From contig NW_019091367.1 in NCBI RefSeq assembly GCF_001949145.1, positions 2,172,773-2,232,982 on the forward strand: a stretch of DNA of 60,210 nt, given 5' to 3'. Position 1 is the stretch's first letter; each line of letters opens with the position of its first letter. This document shows positions 12,785-25,012 of the stretch, one piece after another. This DNA is from Acanthaster planci. Taxonomy: Eukaryota; Echinodermata; Asteroidea; Valvatida; Acanthasteridae. The translations under genes were made by a program, and so were the position numbers. The notes under the pieces were generated by a model, which saw nothing but the letters and a program-made list of their open reading frames with translations, made no database searches and had not been told where the DNA came from.

Positions 12785-15730
12785 TTTTTTTTTTCGACAA
12801 GAGTCTGGGGATACACAACGTACTTTCCAATAGGAAACATTTTTTATTGCCAGTCTTGTGAGGAGACTAGTCTTTGTACGTCATGCAAGCTTTTCCTTTT
12901 GAAATTGTGGACTTTTGTTGGACGCACGAATTAGAAAAAAATTACAATAAAAGTAAGATCAGACTGAAAACAGGAATTTATCTCCCCCCCCCAAAAAAAA
13001 GGATGTACGCACTGTGTGTCAAATCCGTCGAGTAAGAATGGATGGAGCATACAGTTTCACCCACCAGAGATCGGCTAAAAACTAAGACACCGAGTGAGAC
13101 TAGAACTGAACGTCCAAATACTTTTTAATTGCATCGTCACGGGATGGCCTTTGGGAAATGAAAAACTGGGACATCGATATTTCACATCACTTTTATGGTT
13201 ATTTCAATCTCCATTGACACCCAAAAACACTAATGCTCTACATGAAATATTTTTATTGGTTCATGGTTGTTCATGTTTCCCATCTCGGCCACGATTCGTC
13301 GTTCTAGAAGCAGTCGCTCTTGGGTTTTTGGCAGACGTGTGGCAAGCAGTCGTGGATGTTGGTCGCAACAGGCTGCCGTTAACAGCGCCACCTTGTGTCA
13401 GATCATAGCCACCACTTGCCATTTGTAACATAACCCTCGCTGTCGAAAAACAAGCCCAACAGCCCAAAGTGGGCAACAAAACTTGTACAATAACTTTTGC
13501 GTCGTTTTATGTTTAAGAATTATTAGAATCTCACAGTATGATAAACTCCTAATATGCTACGAAATGATGCATTTTTCCAAACAAAAGGAGGATAGAAACA
13601 ACTAATGGCAGCAGTTAATAAGACGAGCGCATGAGCTAAAGCCAATTTCACGAAAAGATAAATTTTGAGCGATTTCTTGAAAATAGGCACTGACGCTGAG
13701 AGTTGTATTTGTTAGGGGAACTTGTTACACTCCCTTGGACCAGCAATCAAGAATGGTTTGTCACGTGTGGTTTTAGTATGTCTACGTGTAGGGAATTATC
13801 GGTTAGTGACTATAAGCCCTATCCTACCTGATTGATATAGGATGAGTAAATCGGTCAGACAAGGAGGAGCCACTCTATGTGTGGATTTGTAGCCTACATA
13901 TGCAGAAGCAATTTGAATAGAATGTGGAATTCAGTGGGCGGCCAATGTAGTTGATGAATAAGATGCAACACATTTCGGGAAAGGGATGTAGCATTTTACT
14001 TCTGAAACCATCTGCTTAATACCTTTAACAGAAGCTTCAAACAATTTGATGCATCAATCAATTGTTATCATTACTCCCAAAGCTAAAACTAAAGGAGCAG
14101 TTCATGACGAAACCGCTGAACTGAACAGCAACGAAGGATGACATCGAGATGGTTGCTGTATTTCCTGCAGTGGGGTGGCAGTCAGCAACGTCAGTCAGGA
14201 TGAGAGACACGTTGTAGGTCATGTTGGGGACGTACTCACACGGGCCGCAGCTGTTCTTATCCGGGCAGTGTTCGTCGGGCGTGCACCAGCCGTACACGCC
14301 CACGTAGTAGTGGCCGGGCTTGACGTCGGGGTCGTCGTGACGTAGGTAGACGCTGCGACGGTAGATGGAGGCCAGCTTCCAAGAGTGGTCGTTGATGGAT
14401 GGCTGGACGATGGACCGCGACACCAGGAGTTCCGGGTACCCGTAGGAGTCCGGGCAGTCTGCCCCACTGAGGCAGTTCTCCAGCTTGACCTCCACATTGG
14501 CGCATTTCTGTGGCAGACAAAAGCGGTAATAGTTGTAGCCCTGGGCAACGACCCTCCCGTCTCTGATCGGCGAGTTCACGGTGATCTCATCATGTGGGTG
14601 GCTGGTCGGCACGCTCTCGGCAAGAATCGTAAATTTAGATGCTGGGGAACAAACAAAAAACGAAATGCAAAACAATGAGTGGGTATAGAAACCATTTTCA
14701 CTTCTATCTTTTCAGGAAATTTAGCTAACCCTCCTCGCAATCAAAAAGTTTCCCTGGGCTGAAAAGATTTCAGAGCGTTTCAGCGTCAGTGCCAGTCAGT
14801 TTGTATTCATAGATCAAGTTTTAGCCTTGACATTTTATAGGACGATAAACAGTTAGAGTACGTAAGATAATCAAATTACTTCATAGTAAAGAAACGATAT
14901 GAAAACTTATGCCCTACGTGTATGGCCTGTTCCTACGTCACTTCCACAGTAGGCGTGAACACCAATGTAGAAGGGGCCCACTTCAAACTCCGGGTCCCAA
15001 CTCGATACGGTGAGGTCCTCTGAACCCCAGTTGTAAGAAGTCCACGTCAAGCTCTTGTCGGTGGGGAACTTGTCGTTTCCCCTGGAGATGTACAAATCTG
15101 GCTCTCCTTGAATAGCTTGAATCTGGGTACGAGGAGAAAAAAACATTCATCACACTCCAGTTAGAACTTGTTGTATGAGCATTACACAAGTATAGCGATT
15201 TGCAGCCAGACGACGCGGATGGTCAAGGCGTATACAAGTGATGAGGTCCCACCCATAACCAAATGACCCTTTGATATTTAAGCAGAGTCCTGTCCATAAC
15301 AGAAGGGCCTACTTTACTTGACGTTATTACCACGAGCAAAGGCTAGGGTTGCTATCACTGTCATATACAACAGCAAATATGATTCCGTACACTTGTCCAA
15401 AGTTTCCATGTATTTGCCTAATTTTCGAGTACGAAGGGGCCTCTTTTGCGGATAGCCCCGCCCACGGCAAAAGGGTCTCCAAGAAAACACCCATGGTCAA
15501 GCGATAAAGTCTAGTCCGCTTGTTATCCTGACCGATGCGAAGAATGCGTCACCTAATCTCCTGTATATTTTCTAGAACTTAAGATTATCACCTTCCAATT
15601 GACCACTGACACTGGGACCTCTCTCTACAACTACTCTCGGCAACTTTTCTCTCTGAAACTACAAACTTTACAGAAGTCTTATTAGATGCGGAAAACAAGT
15701 CAGACACCCCCGCCTAAAAGGTTCAGGGAA
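12785..15730. repeat. direct segmental repeat, left copy
   Basis: This block is a same-orientation copy of about 31300-34390. Matching landmarks in order are the AATAGGAAACATTTT-type start, the GGTTCATG...CCCATC block, a LINE tail, the terminal and penultimate exons of a PPC-like gene, and the intron beyond. It supplies the last two exons and 3' flank of the four-domain minus gene. The arms differ by many substitutions and indels, so this is an old duplication and not an assembly echo. Confidence 0.75.
13830..14050 (-). mobile_element. LINE tail fragment next to stop codon (left copy)
   Basis: Read on minus, this is the degraded HQLHWPP...LLLH...LTDLL region of a CR1/L2-like reverse-transcriptase C-terminus. 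It sits directly downstream of the stop codon of the four-domain minus gene. The same fragment lies at the same distance from the two-domain gene (32339-32596), so it was inserted before the direct duplication. Confidence 0.55.
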
Positions 15731-18700
15731 CAATTTGTAGTAAATCCCACGATGTAGGACAACTGGGTGTATTGACCGCTTGAGCTGGACCAATGGGAAG
15801 GGATGTTTATCACAAGGTCAAGAAGCAGCGAGCGAGATTGACGACCACACAGAGAAATGGGGTGACACACTCTCATTGAGAGCTGTGATTTTGAAACTTT
15901 TGTCCATGGTTACTGTGAAATAACATTTTGCAAAGACATGGCTCACTGATCGTGAACATGGAAATTGTCCAATAACTTACCCTCACTCGCAAGTCTTTGC
16001 ATGGATCGGTCACCTCCACGGAGAAATACCTGAATTCTCCACATGGGACTTCGTAAAGCCCCGACTCAACATTCAATGTGAGCGGTACATGCTTCTGTCC
16101 CTCCACAGACAGAGCGTTACGCTTTTCTGGGTTAGGATTGCAGTCAGCGACATCCGTCATGATGATGGATACACTGTAGGCCATGTTGGCGACATACTCA
16201 CAGGGCCCACACGTGCTCTTGTCGGGGCAATTTTCGTCGGGCGTGCACCAGCCGTACACGCCCACGAAGTAGTGGCCGGGCTTGACGTCGGGGTCGTCGT
16301 GACGTAGGTAGACGCTGCGACGAGTCACAGTGGCCAGCTTCCAAGAGTGGTCGTTGATGGATGGCCGGACGATGGACCGCGATACCAGGAGTTCCGGGTA
16401 CCCGTAGGAGTCCGGGCAGTCTGCTCCACTGAGGCAGTTCTCCAGCTTGACCTCCACATTGGCGCATTTGTGTGGCAGACAAAAGCGGTAATAGTTGTAG
16501 CCCTGGGCATCAACCCTCCCATCTCTGATGGGTGAGCCAGCGGTGATCTCTGGGTGCATGTGGCTGGTTGCCAAACTCTCTGCAAGAACTTTAACCTTAG
16601 ATGCTGACAGTACAAAGAATTAAAAGAAGCTGAATTGAAAATACAGGTAGGCCCAGACGTTATTCAATGAATGACGATCTTACAACTGGCATCAACTTTT
16701 GAAATAACCGTGCCTTCAATGCCTGGTAGCTCAGGCCAAGAACCCAGTTCTGCTTCCAAGTTTGCAGAATATGTAGGAAATACGTACCAGTATATACATA
16801 TTTTTATTCCCTTTTTTAAAGACAGATTCAATAAGCAGCTACACAAATTAACACTGAGAGAGGCCACGTGGTACATGTATTTGTTTCGAGTGAAATGAAC
16901 AAATTTGATTACAGGCAACTGATATGGTTGTCTAGTTTATACTGCTCAGCATGTATGGTATACTGTTTGTATGACAGGGTCAATATTGCCTTACTGATAA
17001 TAGCAAACAGGGGTGACTCAAACCAAAAATATGTTTGTGATGTCAAAGCAATAACTCTGAACATGTTAAGAGTGGCCCACAAAAACAACGAACCAGGATT
17101 AGTTGAGTCATCCTGACAGAGGCAAAGCACAAACGACACTGTTGATGAACATCATTTTCACTCAATATTCGGCATGTTTCTCATCAGTGCTGCTTTCTCT
17201 TTCCATGTACTGTACGTTCTTAAAGAAAGAATCTCTCTTTTTCGATACATGTTACAACGCATTTCGAAATGTATAATTCACTCACATGAGAGGCGACAAA
17301 AATTGGCAGTCTGTTTTCCACCATTTTAAACCAGAGCTGAACCAACTCTAACCTTCGGTTCGATATTCCATACGGTTTTTTCGGTTTTTCGGTATTTTTA
17401 GATCACCAGTCTGATTTCTCAATGAAAAAAACACACACCACAATGCGGTAATATCGAAATAATGTCCAAGCTTACAATACATCAATACAGGGGAAAAATC
17501 GACAGGCCCATACTACGTGGAACTGTTCACAACAAGCCCTGTACCCAGGCAGTTTATGAATTCTCCCAAGGTACATTTCCCTGAGATTCCATTTTCGTGA
17601 AATTTCTGTCTCTACTTTTTAATCTTAGCAATGCATTTATTTAACACGCCGATTCACTCCTGACCACTGAATACAAGATAAATACAGGGGGATCTTTTGG
17701 TCAGGCAGCTATATATCGACAACACTTTCCAAAAAATCCAGTACATGAATCTTTCATTAAAAAACCTTGATATGAATTACTTACAGGTGTTGCCTGTGTG
17801 AACGTCGATCCCACAGTAGGCGTGAACGCCAATGTAGAACGTGCCCACTTCAAATTCTGGGTCCCAACTGGATACGGTGAGGTTCTCTGAGCCCCATTCA
17901 TAGGAACTCCAGGCCAAGGTGTTGTCAGTGGGGAACATGTTGTTACCCCGGCCAATGTACACGTCGGGCTCTCCCTCAATCTTGGTCACCTGACACACAG
18001 GAAAAACAGCCTCTGAGTCATACTGTTGAATCGAAGTTCACAACTACTAGAAAAACTGTACTGGATTGGTCAAATGAAAATTACAATATGGGGGTTGGGT
18101 CCTACAGTGGACTCCTGGCTTAACTGCTGAAAGCTTTGATTGATTGTCAAATAGTTGAATATTTCTTTTCAACAATATTCCAAGGTGAAAACTTTAAGAA
18201 GACAAAAATTTAATTTTCTTTTTTAAAAAAACGCCTTCAAAAAGAGTATTTCTGGACTTTTTGAGTAAGCTTAAAGGTACATGTAGCTGACGCACATGAC
18301 CAACAGGAAGGCCGAAATTTACTTGGAACCATTTAATGACATCACTGGTTGTGTACTTGCGAACCGTTCTGATGTGTAACCTTTATACAAAGACAACAAA
18401 AATACATGTATAATAAACAGGAAAAGAGAACTGGTTATTTTTTCTCTCTTTCAATTGTTAGTCTGACACTTTTGTCCAAGATGATGTCACATAATATTGC
18501 AAACAGATATATTCATGAGATGTGGATCACTGCTCATGAATATGGAAATTCCCCGATAGCTTACCATCACTCGCAAGTCCTTGCACGGATCGGTCACCTC
18601 CACGGAGAAATACCTGAACCCTCCACATGGTACGTCTTGCAGACCTGACTCCACGTTCAGTGTGAGTGGTATGTGCTCCTGTCCCTGCGCAGACAGAGCA

Positions 18701-18744
18701 TGGCCGATGACTCCCAACAGGGCAACCAGAGCGAGCTGTGACAT
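14058..18744 (-). CDS. four-domain PPC-like secreted GPI-type protein (598 aa)
   Basis: Five minus-strand exons: 18744-18565, 17989-17785, 16603-15981, 15122-14918 and 14641-14058, joining in frame to 1797 nt including stop. Intron phases run 0,1,0,1. Residues 1-19 form a signal peptide ending ALSA. Two domain types alternate. Type N (exons 1-2, and exon 3 end plus exon 4) has VPCGGF/EFRYFSVEV, DPCKDLRV, GEPD-x-YI and GVHAYCG. Type C (exons 3 and 5) has YYRFCLP, KLENC, YPELLVSRS and GVYGWCTPDE. The alternation of short strands with DLRV and EPDLYI is like bacterial pre-peptidase C-terminal (PPC) beta-sandwiches; this fold call is inference. The C-terminus is a hydrophobic tail plus GSNDNN, compatible with GPI attachment. 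Extracellular and N-glycosylated (NMTY, NVS) by prediction. The first three exons match the plus gene at 42718; the last two match the gene at 36004-32614. Confidence 0.85.
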
Positions 18745-21030
18745 GATGTGACTGCAAATAGGTACTGCGTGTCTTGTTTGTGATGTGTCAGCTGAACGCA
18801 AAGGAGCACTCTAAAATTACAAATTAGCCAAAGATACCTGAATTAAGTTTTTAGATTTTGTCGCATCTCAATCTTCATCTTGAATCGTTAGTGTTGTTCG
18901 CACGGTGTACACTAAATTGCCATGCTTTACGGTCGCTGTGCGGTCTGCCAGCGTGCACTCACTCGTTGACGTTGCCCTTTTCTATAGATTTTTCATTTTA
19001 ATTAATGTCCGTCCTCTACCTTAGTACTGTTAACCGTATTCAGAATTATTGTGGTGATCTATGAAGTCCTATCACCTTTGTTCGTAGCACTTTATTGGTA
19101 ATTCTACGATGTACTAGCTAGTTGATCACGCAGTATATTTCCTTTCTGTAACACTGTTTTTATTTAGAAACAGCAATGTCATCAACTCACGCGCCATATT
19201 CCAGGTGTATTGGTATATTCATGGGAACAATAGTGATCCGTCGTCCCGTTAATGTCATTATGGATGCACAATGTCATTGTTTAGTCTTTGTTCCAGTCGG
19301 ATCAGTATTTGAAACTCCTCAATGATTACTACTGTTTTAATGCCTTTATGGTTTTAAAAAGCATTTTTTATGTAACTTAACAGGAAAGATGACTTACAGC
19401 CCACAGTAGTCGACACACTGTCATTGTGCATTAAATTATAAACTCTTTAGCAAGTAATTCATTCACGTAATTTAACAGTCTGCTCATACACTTTTTGAAA
19501 GTTTTATTTTCTTGTTTACAGGAATCATACACAGTTGTTGAATGTTTTTCGTAATTGACTGAACACTGTTATGAACGATTATTAAATGAGGAAATTGCAA
19601 CATCGTTTCAAACTTTGTGATTTCGTGACATCTCAGGTTGCACGTACAGGTATAAATTTGATCAATACACTAGAACTGGGTACCCAAGTGCCCAGCTGTT
19701 CACATCTAGAACAGGTTCCAAATTACGAAACTAGGTTCTCGTAACATTTAAAACTACTCAGTAACCTGTCAGATAATAAAAAAGAAATGTTTTCAAGTTT
19801 GTTGTTGAAAAATTTTTAAACAAAAACCAGTTCATATCCATCGGTATTAACTGCTAACAGCAGCTCATGTGTTCTCGCTTAATACAGACAGCGCAGATGT
19901 AAACCAGTGATTTTATTACCATTTTGAGCAAAATAAAATGGATGCCTAAATTTCCTGTCATTGGTTACCTGGCCACCAATGTGTGGCCAGTCAATTTCGT
20001 TGAAGAAGTCCGTTCACATGCGCAGCATGTTTTGTGGGGATCATAACGAGGGCAATCTAATATCAAGGTTGGGAACCCGACAAGGAGTTATGCTTGATTT
20101 GTATTAGTCTCTGTCCTGTATGTCCTTCTCTGCCAGCAATTTCAAGTGTTTCGTTTTGATTTTTTCTAAAGCCTACATTGATTGTCGAAAGGTTATCACA
20201 TTGGCAAAGAAATTCTAATCATATGAAAACAATCTGCATGTACATTTGAAAATAACTTGACCCACCAGTATAACAATGCAATGCAATAAACACAAGGTAC
20301 GGGCACTGGCAGGTCAAAGACCAAAGTTTCAAGGTGGCCTTTGTCTTTCTGAGGGAGCGAGGACGCTACATTTTGAGGATTTTTACATTTATATGCTTTT
20401 AGAAGGGAAGGAAATGAAACTCATTGAAATAAAACTGTCCTCCTTTTAATATTTTTAAAAACAAAAATTTGGGCTACTTTTGGTGCCCGTTGCTAAAGTT
20501 CCTACAGAAGTTGGCCTTGGCCATGTCATTTAATTGTGTCCCCACTTACCGGTAACTCACTATGGCTAAACATCCAAATAAATGGATAAATGGAAAAGCC
20601 TTGGAATATCAGCTTTGTATCTTCACGTGTGTACATACATGTACATGTACAAAAAGCCCATGTACTGTATACCTACGGAGTGGCTCTTTTGTATACAAGG
20701 CTACTAAAATTCTTATTTCCAAACAACGGTACTCAGTGAGTTGATAAGCATGAAGTAACATGCACTGATGTACATTGGTATGTAGAATACTATACCCCCA
20801 TCGACTAACAACGTTAAAAGCAAGTTGATACCTATTACCAGTTTTACATAATAAGCCCACATCCGTTTCGACCGGAAGGGTCACGTGATTTGACCCATAC
20901 GAGATGAATTGAAGACTCAATTTTACTCTGGCAAGTGCCGCAAACAAAATGCTGCAGGAGACCATGTTTGATTTTATGTGGATTTTACAACATTAATATA
21001 ATATATAAATATTGAAAATTGAATAATAAA

Positions 21031-21240
21031 TCACTTGTTGACGTCCTCATGACGTAATTATTTTAGTATTATCTTTGCTGTGAGGTCTTTTCTTTGTGTA
21101 ACTTTGAGGACGACTGAAGATCACTAAGTTACCAAAATTGGGCCTTGAAAACGTGTACAAAGTCAATTGGCTGAAAAAAAATTTAAAATCTATTTAAAAA
21201 TCACTTGATGACGTCACCATGACGTCATTGTTCTGTGCAC
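21031..21240. repeat. duplicated ATCACTTG-TGACGTCA-like block
   Basis: AAATCACTTGTTGACGTCC at about 21029 recurs as AAATCACTTGATGACGTCA at about 21197, each followed by a second CATGACGT. The spacing is about 168 bp, indicating an old tandem duplication. The second copy contains the CRE-type palindrome TGACGTCA. Regulatory use is speculation. Confidence 0.5.
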
Positions 21241-21329
21241 ATCTGTACACTAAGGTCCTTCAATTGTGTAAGTTCAATCAAGATCCAACGTTGTAAAAGG
21301 ACCAAAGTCGATGGTGGAAGACACGTGCA

Positions 21330-21595
21330 CAAAACAAAAGGGCTTTTGGTCAGAAGAGGAAGAAGCAGGAAAAAAAGACAGAACAAAAAGAATGACTTTT
21401 TCGCAAAATTGCGAAAAGCTAAAAAAACGAATAAAAGGAAAGCCCTTTTCGCAAAATCGGGAAAAAGCCAAAGAAGAAGAGGGAAGGAAAAACAGAACAA
21501 AAAGAATGCCTTTTTTGCCAACTTGCGAGAAAGCAAAAAATCAGAACAAAAAGAATGCTTTTTCGCAAAAAGCGAAAAGCCAAATACGGCAATAC
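21330..21595. repeat. A-rich minisatellite with palindromic cores
   Basis: Imperfect units of about 60 bp each contain CAGAACAAAAAGAATG and a dyad of the form TTTTCGCAAAATTGCGAAAA. Open frames on both strands across it (Lys-rich on plus, Phe/Leu-rich on minus) are by-products of the repeat. Confidence 0.7.
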
Positions 21596-23588
21596 CAGCA
21601 GAATATAATTTTTACTTGTGAATGAAAATGAAATAATCAGTGGGGGGGGCATACGTTTTACCTGATTTAGGTTAGAACAGATGAATTGTGTCAAGTGTGC
21701 TCTGGAAACACCCATAAAAATGGAGAAGTTTTCTAAAAAAAATTGTTAAGTGGTATCTTTGGCCAGCATTTTATACAACGGCACCGTTGACTACTGTGCA
21801 GGGACTGAACAATGTCACAACGGAGGTACGGTGATGGCGCCCTAGCTCTGGGGGAGGGACAGCAGTCCAGGGGTAGTACTGAGTACGTGGGCTCTGCGTT
21901 TATGGGGCAAGGTGTAAACGTTACGCCAGGTAGGTAACAACTTACCACATAAAGTGAAGCGCACCGAAGGCCTATCTGTACGAGTATTAGGCTAGTACTA
22001 GGGCCTAATGCTTCACTTCAAGCGCAGATTTGCCCAGAATCGGAGAATCCTGCAGGCTTTCGCTGGTCTTCTTTAGTTGTGGTTATCCCAGTCAAGATTT
22101 ACATTCGGCCAAATATGACACTTTTAGCAACAATGATACCAGGTTCCTCACATAAATGTCACCACTTGATCTGCCCTTATTTTATATGCATGATTTTGTC
22201 TCTGATTACAAATGCGCATGTGTGTTCGTGTACGTGTACCACGAGCGATGCATTGCTTGGCTCGATTTCAAAAAGACTTCACTAGACTTGATATCAAGTC
22301 CTTCGGCCAGAGCAGTACAACAACCACACAGCGCTTCCACGACGCGGCCAAGCCCTCTGCAGGCTATTTTGCGTCGTGACAGTTATGAAGTTATTAGAGT
22401 TATTATAAGAACCAATGGGGCTTGTGGCTCAATTGCAGCAGGGTAAGGCAGGTTTATGAGCTTGAGGGTAACAACCATATCTTTCAGACCTAATAACACC
22501 ACTTACAGCTATATTGTGCACCAAAACGTACTTCACTGTTAATATCCACACAACGCGAAACCGAAACATTAATTCACCATAAAACATTACCTAATACCTA
22601 TCGCGTATAGTTTGCGCAAGACACGGAATTGTCGAGGCTTTGCATACTCGAACGTGTTGTGGTTCATCGAGTCCGTTATTTTCGTGTAGCAAGGAAGTTC
22701 GAGGGGTGAACCCGTTGCCGAGAACAGATTTTTGTAAATCATCCCTAATTAATGGGCCCTGATAGGCTGTTCAATTTTCATCACACTGTTGATACGGATA
22801 ATGTCGTCCAGCGGTATTGATAAAAATGGTGCTTAAAGAGAACACTATTGGCCTGATGGTGCTTTTATTTCGTCAGTTATTTTCTTGTGGCAATCGGGAG
22901 TTATTCCCCAAACTCAAAAACTCAATACGTTTCAGAAATTAAGGGATCACTCCTCAATCTGCACTATCAGCGTGTGCGTGTCCCCATGTACAAGGTCCAT
23001 AGCGGGACGGTCTCCCTTAAATCAGCATGTGGATCTGTAAGATCAAGAAGTTGATGTTTGGCTACATTTTGTTGTATTTTGCTGGCGATCATTTCTCATT
23101 CGGCGTCAGCCATGCGCTTGCTATTCGGAAAAAAATCACCGAAGACCTCACAGGTCCATAATACACAGGAGTGTGGGTTGCGCCACGGAGAACATACTTG
23201 GCTACCTCCATCATGCCCGCTTTCCTGCGCTGTGTTGTCTCTGTGATACAGGTTTATACTAGGGGGAAGGGCGTGTGCAACCCAACCGCCCCCCCGACTA
23301 CGCAGCTGCTTCAAAGAAGGGACCAGTTGAGTTTACATTCATGAGCACGTGCTGAACACGGATCTCAAAATGCACAGACGTCATATAAAAATATCTTCAG
23401 AACGGTTTGCCCTTGCATCTCTCAAATTACACTTTGGAAAACAATCTGGACTCGCAATGCTTTTGTACCGACTGAAGCCACCGCCGTGCCGAATAAAGAG
23501 GTGATCATTGCGTTTCGCGCTGCTGTAAATATTTTTGGCACAATGCAGTTAAATAAGCCTTTGTGTTACCGTTATAATTATTCAGCAT

Positions 23589-23606
23589 GGTAAGATGGCC
23601 GCCGGT
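23589..23606. promoter_or_regulatory. AAGATGGCCGCC motif conserved in both arms (left copy)
   Basis: TAAGATGGCCGCCGGTGGC is near-identical to its reverse complement partner at about 36553-36570 in the right arm. It fits the YY1-type consensus AAnATGGCnGC. It lies about 490 bp upstream of the pseudo-exon ATG, and its partner about 555 bp upstream of the two-domain gene ATG, a plausible promoter-proximal position. Confidence 0.35.
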
Positions 23607-24083
23607 GGCTTCAATAATCTATGCAGACCGATTAAGGGCACCACATCTAGGCTAATATTCATTCCAATGCCAAAATGTTCCGAAATCGGCCCCAGTGTTG
23701 TCAATATCGATGAACATTTGGAGTATAATTTGCCAATTTCCCCAAATGCATCACAACCCAAAAAACAGTTTATTATTTTGCATATTGATTCCCACCAAAG
23801 TGCAACTTTAATTCTACTGTTTGGAAATCGGGACGTCCATGCGCTACAACTAAAAACGAAGGGGGCATCTTATAGGAATAACGTCATACTCCTTTTAGCA
23901 GTCCATGGCTACTTGCTGTATATTGTCACAGCAAGGGATGAGCCTGACTCAAAATTAGCAGCGCCCCCCTTTAGTTTTAATAGACTTCACGAAGGAGTTT
24001 GGACAGTTGAAATAATTATACGGGGACCACTGCAATTAATTTGACGACATCACGACAGAATATTCGTTAATTACAGTTGCAAC

Positions 24084-24253
24084 ATGTTGCATCGAACCAT
24101 TTCCTGGCTATTGGTACGCTGTGTTTGCGCTTGATAAGGATAACATACTGCTCACTCTGAGCGTGGAGTCTGGTCTTCAAAAAGTCCCATGTGGGGAGTT
24201 TAAGGTACTTTTCCGTAGAGGTCACTAATCTGTGCAAAGATCTGCGAGTGAGG
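24084..24253 (+). pseudogene. decayed first exon of a PPC-like gene
   Basis: This is the inverted counterpart of exon 1 at 36004-35828. The start (ATG at 24084), signal-peptide-like ISWLLV, the LSVESGL and VPCGEFK segments, and a donor (GAGG|GTAACC) are all recognisable. It is broken by tandem stops TGA TAA after 16 codons (24132-24137) and by one extra G after the GAGTTTAAG codons near 24203, which shifts the frame before YFSVEV. The following intron-like sequence mirrors the first intron of the two-domain gene to about 27130, but no second or third exon could be found, so the gene is also truncated. Confidence 0.8.
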
Positions 24254-24929
24254 GTAACCTGCATAGGGGATATTCCACATTCAGGACTAATGGACATTTC
24301 CATGTTCATTTATGTTACTTCACTTGGTCAGTTTTAGGCCACTGTTCTGTATTTTGTCTTTAATACATGCATTCGCAGAACATTCGGTCTTGAATTATGC
24401 AAGTCTTCTCTTGCATAATTTGCATCCAATTAGTACTTATGCCTGTAAACTTAGCGGTGAGTACTCAATAATACGGAGAATACTAAGTCGGAGTTGTTTA
24501 GGGGTGAGTTTTTCTGTGAATTGTTCTCAAATCACATATAACTAGAACTATCATTTGACCTGCCCATAATGCATGGCTCATGCCTACTTTGCCGTGCATT
24601 TGCCCATTTTGGAGTGATCACAGGTATAAACATCCTCAATTGTTTTTGCTGTAGGCTGCGTATGCCCACATTTTGGACTTTAATCCCGCTATCTTGGTGA
24701 TTTGATTTGAATACGCCTTATATTGTAAACGTTGCTAACAATGACATTGCACCGCAGAAAAAAAAGGCCAGGTAAAATTTAAGAATCTGACACTCTCTGG
24801 TCATAGACCCCACTCATAGCTAATTTTTTCCCACAGGCACAAAGTACACCTTTGTGCGCTGAAGCTTTTGTTACGTCAGTTAACTGTAATTGTACGTACA
24901 AGTTCGACGACTATAGACACTGTGTTCCA

Positions 24930-25012
24930 GGAACAGGTAAACAAAAATAGGGGCAAAGGTAAACAAAGACAGAGGGAACACTGTTCCTTCTACCTTTGTT
25001 TACCTTTAAGTG
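24930..25012. repeat. hairpin with three forkhead-like GTAAACA motifs
   Basis: AGGTAAACAAA occurs twice on plus (about 24932 and 24958) and once inverted (TTTGTTTACCTTT, about 24996). The second and third form arms of a hairpin around AGGGAACACTGTTCC. GTAAACA is the classic FOX-factor core. The right arm does not keep this cluster. Confidence 0.4.

Larger units (their letters stand above)
18745..24083. other. divergent intergenic region, left pair
   Basis: This lies between the minus four-domain gene and the pseudo-exon on plus, so it would have held both promoters. About 18850-19640 has no visible counterpart in the right arm and is probably an insertion here or a loss there. The rest mirrors 36005-42717 in pieces. 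It contains repeats listed separately and a 149-codon plus frame (23595-24044) that is not preserved in the mirror copy. Confidence 0.5.

Noticed and set aside
14219-14678. Several long antisense or shifted frames over the C-type exons (also at 16089-16615, 32904-33177, 44870-45600 and 49605-49959)
   Set aside because: They are GC-rich shadows of the true exon frame, with Arg/Thr/Ser-heavy or Val-rich translations.
16909-17139. Open frame in intron 2 with a similar frame at 44269-44496 (shared FLWATLNMFRVIAL)
   Set aside because: The frame is shared only because the arms are similar; differences include amino-acid changes at ordinary rates, the ends do not match, and no domain is recognisable.
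23595-24044. 149-codon plus-strand open frame starting in AAGATGGCCGCC
   Set aside because: The inverted counterpart (36100-36570) is alignable but full of indels that break the frame, so the frame is not conserved; it is better read as promoter-side DNA.
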